Source of the DNA: Cryptomeria japonica
Taxonomy: Eukaryota > Streptophyta > Pinopsida > Cupressales > Cupressaceae
Direction: 5' to 3'
Assembly: GCF_030272615.1 (NCBI RefSeq)
Contig: NC_081412.1
Coordinates: 141,336,747-141,400,746 of the forward strand
DNA: 64,000 bases
Position 1 is the stretch's first letter, and the number at the start of each line of letters is the position of its first letter. Under the pieces are notes generated by a model. It was given only the letters and a program-made list of their open reading frames with translations. It was not told the origin of the DNA and made no database searches. Of the stretch, positions 47,001-57,372 are shown one piece after another. The position numbers and the translations under genes are program-made.

Positions 47001-47682
47001 AAGTAAGTATGAGGAAAAGGTTAGAGGCACAGTCTTGAAGTTTACTAACACAGAAGGAGCTTCTATTGTGTATATTTATATGAAAAGAATTTTGAACATG
47101 TTGATTGATCTGAAAGAAGACAAGGCTACTCTAGAGCCAATTTTGAATAAGTGGAGGCCTGGAGAGGTGGATTTGGAACTTCTGTGTTCATCTTATGAAG
47201 AGGCAGAGGATGATGATAATAATAAATCCACTTGTGAGTTAGTGAAAGGCATGACCAAGTTAACAGAAGGAAGAGCCGGTGTAGAGAGAAAGGCCAACTT
47301 GTGCAGAAAAGAATATGGTAACCATAAGTTTGAACTATTTCCTGGGGGTTTTGTTAGTTCAAGTCAGTTGAAAGATGAAAATATGTGGCTTGATGAGCTA
47401 GGATATAACTTGTCTCAATGGATAAATGAAGTCATAAATATAGATGACACATCTTTATTTATTTGGACAACTGAAGAAATTGAGAAAATAAAGTCACATT
47501 ATGGTTTTTTGGAGACAGAGGTTAAGCAATTAAGAAACACATGGAAAAGGTTGAATAAACTAAATAAGAAAATTGTTAACTTCTCTTGGCCTACCGATGA
47601 CATGTTCCAAGAGTGGAAAAACAAGTATGTAGTGAAAGAAGCAGAGGTTCAGGAATAGTTAGAAGATGCTGCAGTGGAATAA
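44093..47682 (+). pseudogene. Unknown long ORF inside the D 3' LTR (fuller copy)
   Basis: Fuller copy of the LTR-borne ORF, about 1,197 codons if the frames are followed. Start MAPRRDFIGKVNYQERAICD; frame changes at about 44340 and 44875 (one extra A against the 5' copy) and near 46390. Parts: globular N-half (NDDEFRKVFKLGEVSNYL, EFLRLKEFAQDIKIVHN, PYQVPLKIGIAKVLRQM); FHFPEDLIINEFNLDEQEL; a basic/acidic patch (EIQDSPKRQRVGKE); an acidic middle; and a helical C-part open for 283 codons (46807-47658; ELGYNLSQWINEV, HYGFLETEVKQLRNTWK). The last stop position differs: TAG at 47656 here, CAG in the 5' copy. No known family is recognised. Confidence 0.68.
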
Positions 47683-47711
47683 CAAACTTCAAAGCCATTA
47701 GGAATGAAATG

Positions 47712-49256
47712 TGTAGGTAGGAAAATGGAAACCATCAATGCAACTATTAAACTAGCTCAACCACAAAAACCAAATTGCAATGATAAGAAATCCTAATACA
47801 ATCAATAAAGGCATGAAGATGAAATACTAAAATAAAATGCAAACCCAAGCATGTATCTCCTTCATTGTTCCTCCATTGTCCTTCTTTCTCCTTCAAATTA
47901 CTTTGTTTGTGGATCTCACCTACAAGTGCAAAATGTAAGTATGAAAGCAAGCAAGATTGACAAGATGAAAATCATAGCATAAGGATACTAGAAGCATGGT
48001 TGATTGATTAATTGAAGAAAATCATCCAATTTATAGACAAATTGGAGAGAGGACAAAATTAGCATGAAGAGATTTGAAAGGAAATTTCAAATCAAGAATG
48101 ACAAATATGACAAATTATGACAAAATTGACATTTTCTATGCAAGATTGATTGATTGACAACAATTATGACAAATTATGATAAGATTAAAATGCCATTCCC
48201 ATGACAAAAGGGAAGAGAGAAAATAGCCTCCATGATTGCAACAAATGGAAGCATAAACATAGGAGAAAATTAGGGGAAAAATTAGAAAAAATGAAGAAAA
48301 TAGGAGAAATAGAAATTAGGAATTAGGAGAAATTAGTAAATTGGAAAATTGAAGAAAAATATGAAATAGAAATTAGGTGAATTAATTAATAGGTTTTCAT
48401 CCATTAATTAATTCATGAAAGAGACCTAGGACTAAATAAATAGATTTATTTAGCCCACAAAGAAGAAGAAAAGGATTAAATGAACAAATCATAAAACCCT
48501 AGAAATAAGAGGACAAGGAATTAGGTCAAGACAACAAGAAATTAATGTAGGTTCGATCATGATTTTGATTGGAAAAGGACCAATGTTGATAAATGATTGA
48601 GATTGGTTGACAAAAATCAATGACAAATTGACCAAGATTGACAAGGAGATCAAATTGATAGGCGCCAATTGACGAGGAACAATGACTAATTGATCCAAAT
48701 TGACATGATTGAAAAGGACAAGGATCGATGACAAATAGATCGCAAAATGACAAGATTGACAAGGACAAGGATCGATGACAAATCAATCACAAAATAACGA
48801 TACTGACAAGGACAAGGATCGATGACGAATCGATCACAAAAATGACAAGATTGACAAGGACAAGGATCGATGACGAATCAATCACAAAATGACAAAATTG
48901 ATAAGTTGATAATTGCAAATGATTACTAAAAGATGATTAAAAGATTGACAAGAGGACAAAACCTTAATTCTATCATTGATTAGGATTGACGATGTCCAAA
49001 ATGATGATAAATGAGCATGCATATTGATGTGACAGGATAAGATTGACCAAAATCATGACTGAAGATTGTTATCGACAAGACCTAATTCAAAAGTGAGAAA
49101 AATGAGGAATGCAGAAGGACTCGATGCTCGCAAATGATAAAGACCAAGTGCGCAACATAGAAGAAATGTTAATGCAATGCAAGAACCCTAAAATAAGGTA
49201 ATGTGCGAATGTTAAAGTATGACTCCGCAAGCGTTGACCATTTTTAGACGTCTACA
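47712..49256 (-). repeat. G 3' LTR
   Basis: Plus strand tgtaggtaggaaaatgg to agacgtctaca. Pairs with 61324-62857. Four tandem units of about 48 bp (gacaaggacaaggatcgatgac) lie at about 48713-48905. No gene. Confidence 0.95.
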
Positions 49257-51075
49257 TTTTGCCCCTCTTTGAGACAATGTGATTCTAAGTGTTGTTTCAA
49301 AGAACAATAATGAAAATGCCCCAGACAATAGCAATGACATATGCATACCCCCTCGAGGAATTGGCCAAAAAAATCCAGAAAAGAGGCCAATTGATTGATA
49401 AGAATGACAAAAGATGATAGGTTCGAATGGATTAAAAATCAGAGGTCGGATGCACAAATGATAAGCAGTGGAAGGTGCAAAAGACAGCAACCAGATTGAT
49501 GGAAGAAATGTTAATAAGAAGAAATTAGACAGAGGACAGTTAGAGATGAAGGAAAAATTTCTCTTACAAATGCACATAAGTAGGTGAGAACCTTTATTTA
49601 ATGTAGCAAAGTGGATGTAGAGAATCATGGCATTGAAGGCCAGAGCTGGAACGTAACCCCTTTTGCAAAAGACAGACACATGGCATACAAGGAATGAGTG
49701 AAGCTTCCTAGGGTGCATACATCAAGGGTCGAGGTATGTGCGGGGTTCACAAAGTGAACGTACTTATCACAGACACCCAATGATATAGTTGCCCTAGTTT
49801 GTGACAAACATTCCACAAACAGCAAACACAACAAAAAACAAAAGGGACCATGAACCATCCCGGTCACTCTAAATCACTCAGTGATGTCATCAAGCAACAT
49901 AGGAACATGATCAAAGCCAAAAATAAATCAGTAAAAAGATAAGACGCACAAATTCAACCAAGTCAAACAAACAGTCTGATCGTCATTGTCAAAAGTGGAA
50001 AACAAGAATGATCATGCTGTCTGGTTCTAGGGAATGCGGTACCTCATCTAAGACAGGACACGGTCTAGTTTCAAGTATACCACACCCTATATAGGACCCA
50101 TGATAATGTTGACAAGGACCAATGGTAATGTTGATTTGATTGATATGAAAATTTCGATCAATTTGAATGTCTGGTTTGATTGAAAAGTTCATCTGTTAAT
50201 GCGTGATTTCATTAAAGCACAATGTTTGATTGATTGATTGTTAGATGTATTCTCAGCAATTTGTCTATGCACAAAGGGGACCATTTATTGACAAAATGCA
50301 AAATGCCAAAGGAATTGTTTTTGGATTTTGATGTTTTCCACTTTGTAGGAATTTTGAGTTTTTTTAAATTTTTTTGTTTGTTTTTCAGGACTTTATTTGA
50401 CTTTTTATGGATTTTTTCAGGACATTGTTTGATTTTTAGGGATTATTTCAAGACATTATTTGATTTTTTTTGGATTATTTCAGGACATTATTTGATTTTT
50501 TTGGATTATTTCAAGACATTATTTGATTTTTTTGGATTATTTCAGGACATTATTTGATAAGAAAGCTCCAGTAATTGATCATGAGAAGGGGCCCGCACCC
50601 GATGAAAATTTAAAAGACATATATAGTGACCAGGACCGAAACATATGCACAAGGACTGGAAACCTGAGTATGCAAGACAATGATGTTGACCAATCACAAG
50701 CCTAGAATAGAACATTGGGTCAAGGCAAGGATAAGCATGTTAAACCTGCAGGGGGAAAAGTATAGCTAGGGGTCATGATAGATAGTAGAGAAATAGTCTT
50801 TTACACATGGCACCTGTTTGCTAGGTTTTCACCATGGTACTTGCCCAAAGCGCCTGTTTGCCAGGTTTTCACTAGAGGGCGAATGATTTTTCTTTACTTA
50901 CTTTTTCTTGTTCTTTCTCTCACTTTTTTTGATTTTTTTTTTTGTACTTTTCACTTTTTATTTATTTATTATTTTTTCCATTTTTTTTGTATTTTTCACT
51001 TTTTGATTTTTGATTTTTTGATTTTTCCAAGATCATATTGAAGAACTGCTGACAGAAAAACTATGCCTAGTACCG
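49257..51075 (-). other. G 3' untranslated region with tandem repeats and PPT
   Basis: Non-coding, about 1.8 kb. Minus strand caaagaggggcaaaa (49257-49271) is the polypurine tract next to the LTR. Around 50387-50560 lie about five copies of a 32-bp unit (aggacattatttgattttt...), and 50890-51030 is very T-rich. Frames such as 49212-49718 and 50234-50557 are artefacts of LTR or repeat sequence. Confidence 0.75.
50387..50560. repeat. 32-bp tandem repeats in G 3' untranslated region
   Basis: About five units of aggacattatttgattttt plus tggattatttc, with small length changes in the T run. Confidence 0.88.
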
Positions 51076-52164
51076 TCAAAGATGCATGCTATTTATAGGA
51101 TCTGACAAAGGTTCACCATCTAGGGTTGCAAGCTGATATACCCCTGAACCATAGGCTGCAGTAACTATGAAAGGCCCAACCCAATTAGGCTCAAGTTTTA
51201 CTTTGAGGATGTCAGTAGATTGGGTATTCTTTGGGTTTTCCTTTAGGACCAAATCTCCCACTTCAAAGTTTCGCCCTTTAACCTTCTTATTATAAGAGCG
51301 ACAGAGATGGTTTTGATATGCTTGCAAATGTGTCAAGGTTGTCTGAAATTTCTCATCTAACATCTCAAGCTGATGCAGCCTAGAGACTCTGTGCATCTCA
51401 TCATCAATCAAATGTTGCAGGGAAACATGCCAAGAGGGAATTTCCACTTCCAAAGGTAAAATGGCTTCCACACCATACACCAAGGAATAAGGTGTTGCCC
51501 CAATAGGTGTGTGGATGGAAGTGCGATAAGCCCATAGTGCTGGATTCAACTATACATGCCAATCACGACCAACATCATTGAAAACCTTTTTCAAGATCTT
51601 AGTGATGGTTTTATTTGATGCTTCAGCTTGACCATTAATTTGTGGATAATAAGGACTGGAGGAATGGTGTTGGATGCTAAATTTGTCACAGAGCTCCTTG
51701 ACATCTTTATTTTTTAATGGACAGCCATTATCTGTGACTATTGCAAGGGGAACCCCATGTCTACATATGATATAATTCAGCAGAAACTTTGAAATTTGAA
51801 CACCAGTGATATAGGTCATAGGGATAGCCTCGATCCATTTTGTAAAGTATTCTGTGGCTGTGATGATGAATTTGTGTCCATTTGTAGATGTCAGGTGAAT
51901 CTTGCCAATAAGATCCAATCCCCATTGAGAAAAGGGCCACGAAGATATGACAGAGTGAAGTTCTTGAGCTGGCACATGAATGTAATTTTTGTGTATTTGA
52001 CATTTGTAACATTTCTTGACAAAATCATGAGCATCCTTTTCCATAGTGGGCCAATAATATCCAGCATGAACCAACTTTTTAGCTAGACTTAGACCATTGA
52101 AATGGTCCCCACATATACCATCATGAACCTCGTGTAAAGCCATTTGTATCTCATCAAAATCCAA
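51076..52164 (-). pseudogene. G integrase
   Basis: HHCC zinc region: HEVHDGICGDHFNG...CYKCQIHK (about 52000-52135). DDE core: WGLDLIGKIHLTSTNG, IVTDNGCPLKNKDVKE and NGQAEASNKTITKIL, all catalytic residues present. C-terminal part 51549-51076: LWAYRTSIHTPIGATPYS, SLVYGVEAILPLEVE and GPFIVTAAYGSGVYQL. Only one stop (about 51550) splits the visible domain, so it is well preserved. Confidence 0.95.
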
Positions 52165-53151
52165 ACACCTGAGGAGGGTCTGGTCAAAGGAACGATGGTA
52201 AAGGGTGTCTGCGATGATGACATATTTGGCATTTTGGCATATGAAGGCTCAGCATTGGTTAGAGGAAAGGTTAGGTGGTAAGGTTTGGGATTTCAAATAT
52301 CGATAGATATCATTGTACCATGGGGAATTAGGATCAACAAGGACACACATCACATCTGTTGTCAAAATTTGAAAAGAAGGCACCAGCAACTATTCAACCA
52401 AAAATTCACATCTGTCCCTATTGTGGGGCATATTTAACATGGAAGCAATAGTTGCCATAGCATCTGCTGACTTGTTTTGAATTCTTGGAACTTGGCTAAA
52501 ATGGATAGCCGTAAATTTTGTCTTGAAGAAATCCACCATATGTTTGTAGGGAAGAAGCTTTTCATCTTTTGTTTCATAGTCATCATTTACTTGATGGATG
52601 ACTAATTGGGAATCTCCATAGACTTGTAAATGTGTAATGTTCCATTGGATTGCTACTCGGAGTCCTGTGACCAAAGCCTCGTATTTTGCAATATTATTGG
52701 TGCAATCAAAAGTTATTCTGTAGGATTTAGGGATAGCATCACCTTGAGGGGTGACAAACAATATACCTGCTCCCGAGCCAAATTTGGTATGGGATCCATC
52801 AAAATATAATTTCCATTCATTAGAAGATGTGACAGCAAAGACTGATTCATCTAGAAAATCAGTCAAAATTGGATGATCATCATGAATAGGTGCCTCTGCA
52901 AGTTGATCTGCTATGATTTTTCCTTTTATTGCCTTTCTCTCAATGTACTCAATATCAAACTCACTTAGGATCATAACCCACTTTGCCAGGCGACCTGTCA
53001 AAGCTGCCCTACTAAGCAAGTATTTCAAGGGATCAATTTTTGCAACTAGCAATGCCTGCTGATTTAACATATAGTGTCGAAGCTTCTGTGTTGCAAATAC
53101 CAGGGCTAAACATGCCCATTCAATAGTTGAATAATTCAGTTCATAGCCCAC
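52165..53151 (-). pseudogene. G RNase H end and archaeal-type RNase H (aRNH)
   Basis: The end of the gypsy RNase H (NYSTIEWACLALVFATQKLRH, LAKWVMILSEFDIEYIER) is followed by the second RNase H: EWKLYFDGSHTKFGSGAGI, NNIAKYEALVTGLRVAIQ, VYGDSQLVIHQVN and QNKSADAMATIA, with all four acidic catalytic positions present. 253 codons are open (53151-52390). This is the usual Tat order (RT-RNH-aRNH-INT). The spacer to the integrase (52165-52390) has a stop. Confidence 0.93.
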
Positions 53152-54360
53152 TAGTGTTCGACTGATATAATAAATAGCCCATTCTTTGCCTTTCTCATCC
53201 TATTGGGCTAAGAGAGCTCCCAATGCTGTTTCAATTGCAGAGATATACAATATAAATGACTTACCTACTATAGGAGGGATTAGAATAGGTGGCGACATCA
53301 GATAATCCTTGAGAGTTTGAAATGCCGATTGACATTGCTCAGTCCATTTAAAAGTGACACCTTTATGTAATAAGTGTTGGAAGGGATGACATTTGTTTGC
53401 CAAGTGAGCTATAAACCGACAGATTGACTGTAACTTCCCTTGCAGACTTCTTAGTCGATGGAGATTGGAAGGAGGAGGCATATCCATTATTGCTTTAACT
53501 TTTTCTGGGTCTACTTCGATGCCTCTATAAGAAACAATATACCCTAATAATTTGCCGGCTGTGACACTAACGACACATTTCTTTGGGTTGAGTCTGAGCT
53601 TGTAGGTTTCCATTCAATCAAATATTGGGTCAAGGATGGCCAGATGACTATCTCTTGTGACAGATTTCCATAATAGGTCATCAACATAGTCTTCCATCAA
53701 AGTATGCATAAAATCATGGAAAATTGTTGTAATAGCTCTTTGATATGTTGCTCCAACATTTTTAAGGCCAAAGGGAATCACATTCCAACAGTAGGTACCC
53801 CAAGTACATGTGAATGCAGTCTTATTTTGATCTTCAGGAGCAATGCGGATTTGATTATATTTGGAAAAACCATCCATCAATGATAGCATCTCATATCCGA
53901 TAGTCATGTCAACTATGATGTCTATATACAGTAGTGGAAAATCATCATTAGGGCATGCTTTGTTGAGATCCCTAAAATCCATATAGATTCTGATGCCCCT
54001 AGTTACTTTGCTAACTAGTACCAAATTTGAAATCCAGTCTGCATAATCAATTGGTCTTATAAAACCCACATCTAATAATTTTTTGAGTTCTACTTTGGCT
54101 AAGAGAGCCACTTGGGGATGCATCTTTCTGAGTTTTTGTTTAACGGGCTTGGCATCTAGTTTTAATGGCAAGTGATGAAGGACTAATTCAGGATCAAGGC
54201 CAAGCATATCTGCATAAGACCATGCAAAATTGATCTTTTTCTCGAGAAAGAAATTGATAAAATCTATCCTTTCTTGTTTTGATAGAGAAGCAGCTAAATG
54301 AATGACCTTAGGGTTGTCAAGTGTACCCAAATTTATCTCTTCAATCATTTCCACAAGCAA
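53152..54360 (-). pseudogene. G reverse transcriptase and start of RNase H
   Basis: FFLEKKINFAWSYADMLGL (lead-in), LDVGFIRPIDYADWISNLV, IYMDFRDLNKACPND, SLMDGFSKYNQIRIAPED, WNVIPFGLKNVGATYQRA and the complete catalytic box MEDYVDDLLWKS (about 53650-53685). The thumb, 53613-53200 (LNPKKCVVSVTAGKLLGYI, RGIEVDPEKVKAIMDM), is open for 137 codons after one stop (TGA in front of METYKLR). The first RNase H begins FILYISAIETALGALLAQ, the first Asp of the family being replaced here. Confidence 0.95.
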
Positions 54361-54372
54361 TGTTGATTTATC

Positions 54373-55086
54373 CTAACTTGATGAGGGTATGTCCAATCTT
54401 CCACCTTTGGGCGCCTCAAAGAGGTTTTCACCCATAGGTACGTCTTTTATTTTTACTTTTCCATGATCAGAGAGTGCCTTACAGTTTTCACTCAAAGAAC
54501 CTTTCTTTTGATTTTTTACTTTTTCTTTTTCTTTTTCATTTTTATGACTAGAAGATGGAGTTGACTCCCCAAAATATGCTGTGGAATGTAAATCAATAGC
54601 AAACCCTACCTTATGATCACCTTGTGGTATGCCTTCCCATAGTCCAAGGAATTCTGCAATTGCTTTGTCATTTTGAAAACAATCCAATTTGAGTGGTTCT
54701 TGTTGGTCCTGTTGGATAAGCTGTGGATAGACAAGGGGCATGTCATTATCAGTTTCAGGGAGAGTTAGGGCCGAGATGGTAAGGATAACGATGTCCGTGG
54801 TATCACTATCTAAACTACTCGTATCTGATTTGGAGCTTGGGTCCTAGAATGACTCTATCCAAGCGTTAGGACATGTTTTGGGAGGGGGAGTTATTTCATG
54901 TTTGTCTTCCATGAGCAAATCATTAGGGTCAAGGAAAATATCTTCAAGGGAATAGGAGCTAGAAGAAAAGGAACTCCATTCCCATTCATTGGAATCAGTT
55001 TCAGGTTGGATATCCTCAGGTGTTGTTTCATCATTAGAGTCACGCCCTTTTCCATATGTGGTCACTTTGGTAGACGAGGTTCCAAT
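54373..55086 (-). pseudogene. G linker between protease/G-patch and RT
   Basis: Acidic, low-complexity region (WSSFSSSSYSLEDIFLDPND, STPSSSHKNEKEKEKVK) joining the protease block to RT, broken by stops near 54373, 54742 and 54844. It contains a Trp motif (IAEFLGLWEGIPQGDHKVGF) with no assigned role. Confidence 0.7.
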
Positions 55087-56217
55087 TCACAATGGTACAA
55101 AACCTAACCCTAAAGTTGAATGTCGCATCTCAGGTATAATAGGTTCCAGTCTTCCTTTCTTGTCCAGGCCCAAACCACTACAACCATCATACCCCTTTTT
55201 CTGCATTATAGTAAACCCTTTTCCATACCGCTCCACTGGCAATTTGATAGGTGGTGTATCAGTTTGATCCTTATAAAGCCAATCTATTATATCATCATCT
55301 AAAGTTTCCTTGTTGAGTTCACCCCATTTTGTAAATGTAGTGGGGGGCTGATATTGAATGACTGTCTTAGGTTCCTTTTGCAACAAATATGGTTTGCCAT
55401 GTGATTTGGGAGATATTGGTAAATTCCCAATGAGGAATGTTTGAGCCATTGAATACTCTCCGCATCCTTGGTCTTGTATCTTCAATTTTCCTTTGATAGC
55501 ATCTAACAACTTATTAGGATCCACATAATTATGTGAGTGCGCCTCTCTATTGATTGGGACTTGTTGCTGTAGGGAATCCTTTAGATTAGCACAAAATTGA
55601 AATGGATTATGGTCTCTTGGAATTGTTATCTTAGTCCCATTGTAAGGATATTTTAAACACTGATGATAAGTAGATGGAACTGCTTTCATTGCATGGATCC
55701 ACGGATGGCCAAGAATCATATTGTAAGGGAGATCAAGGTCTAGGACCTATAGGAATGTGTTTTCTGTCACTAGATCTACTCTGATAGGCAATGAAATTAC
55801 CCCTTTAGATGGGCGCTCAACATCATCATATGATTTGATTGTTATTCTTCTGGAAGAATCAATGTCATTTTCTGTATAACCAAGACCAATCAGCACTCTC
55901 AAGGTACAGATGTTAAGACCTGCTCTGCCATCTATCAGGACTCGTTGGATCTTGCAATTATGGACAAAGACTTCAAGATGTAAATGATCATTATGAGGGA
56001 GCTTATCAGGGGAAATATCGTTATCAGAAAAGGCAACGTGTTGGGAAATAGCTAGATGTCCAATTCAGGCTTGAAACTGGTCAACATTAATGTCTGTTGG
56101 GATAGTGGACTTAGTTAAAGCTTTATCTAGGACTGCGCAATGCATAGGGGACATTTTCAACAATTCAAGAATTGATATTTGTGTAGGTGTCTTCCTCAGA
56201 TGATCTAGGAGATTATA
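55087..56217 (-). pseudogene. G aspartic protease followed by a G-patch motif
   Basis: The protease is VLIDGRAGLNICTLRVLIG at about 55895-55945; the catalytic Asp-Gly is kept, but the third residue is Arg where related elements have Gly. LDLPYNMILGHPWIHAMK (about 55690-55735) is the conserved end of the protease. Near the C-terminus (about 55140-55225) YGKGFTIMQKKGYDGCSGLG, LDKKGRLEPI matches the G-patch pattern (G-x-G, aromatic, Gly-rich, ending G-x2-x-P-I). G-patches bind RNA or helicases and also follow the protease of betaretroviruses. 210 codons (55719-55087) are open. Confidence 0.85.
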
Positions 56218-57372
56218 CTAACTTGTAAGAGTTGATTTGGGAGGAATTGTAGGAGCTCCTTTTAGGACTATTTTGGATTGACAAGTGGTGACTGCGCAAG
56301 AAGGATCTTGTCCCTTTATTCTTATGGTGGAAACATACTCATTTGACACTTGAAAACAATTGATGACATTGTTATAACTAGTATTGGCATAATTAAGATT
56401 TGTTGTTTGGGTAGAGTTTGAAGAAGATGATTTACCCTTGTCATGATCAAGCAAAGGAGTTTTGAAAATTGTATGATCAGTGTTAGAGGTCACATTGGGT
56501 GGGTCTACCTCAATTACTCCTTGATCTAACAAGTCTTGAATCATATGTTTCAATTGAAAACACGATGCGGTTTTATGTCCTTTTGACCAATGGTATTCAT
56601 AATATGCATTATCATTCCACCAATGCGGCTTTACCAATGGTTCTTCCTTGACATTTGGTAACTTGATAAAATTTTCTTGTATTAATTGTTTCGTTACTGA
56701 CTCAATAGTCTCTCGCAATGGCGTAAATTTTCAAGGGGGCCCATCCCTTGATATGAAAGGTTTTCGTTGCTAGTTTTGTTGCTGACCTTGTTGTTGATTA
56801 TACTGTTGGTTTTGCGGCTGTTGAGTAACATTGCTTGCTTGTGTCTGATTTTGTTGTATAGCCGACACATTAGGAGTGCTCAATTTCTTTATCGTGAACG
56901 TGGGTTGATTTGCATTCACTGCTCTTGCATTGACAACTCCATCATTAGTGACATTCTTGTTTTTGTACCAAAATCTATTTTTCTCCCCTTAATTGTTTGT
57001 GGTATCACTATCTTTGTTGAGTTTAATGAGTCCCTTAGCTACAAGAGTAGTTTCAATGTTCATCCATTTCTTAATGAGCTTCTCAATGGTGCTAGGACTT
57101 TTCAATTTGAGCTCATACATCATTTCTGGGACCAAATTTTGAATGAATAAGTTCACTTGTTGTTCTTCAGGTATATCTAGGGAAGAACGACTGTACAAGC
57201 TTTGCCATCTTTGTAAGAAAGTCACTAATGGTTCACCTTTCTTTTGCTTGGTGTTGCATAAATCTGACTTGGTCACTTCACTGTCAATGTTGAATGTGAA
57301 GTGGGATATAAACTTTTGAGCCAATTCCAACCATCTCTTTATATTCCCTAGCAAATGTGAATACCAATCCAT
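56218..57372 (-). pseudogene. G gag, capsid and zinc-finger-like part
   Basis: The capsid contains MDWYSHLLGNIKRWLELAQK, FISHFTFNIDSEVTK and EPLVTFLQRWQSLYSRSS (57372-56989), the gypsy gag core. After a Gln/Asn-rich stretch (56990-56760), 56718-56218 has YYEYHWSKGHKTASCFQLKH, the Tat-type Cys/His motif with its first Cys replaced by Tyr, and IQDLLDQGVIEV. Several stops separate the parts. Confidence 0.88.

Noticed and set aside
23080-47682. The two copies of the unknown ORF as tandem duplicates of a host gene
   Set aside because: Both lie within paired LTRs of D that match end to end, have the same surrounding sequence, and end at the PBS or at B pol, so they are LTR content. An original host origin remains possible.
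48480-48790. CRISPR-like array of about 48-bp repeats
   Set aside because: Direct repeats without unique spacers, in eukaryotic LTRs, and present in both LTRs of G. A minisatellite fits.
49212-49867. 168- and 80-codon minus frames next to the G LTR
   Set aside because: No domain or family motif; they begin in the 3' untranslated region and run into the LTR, where coding is not expected.
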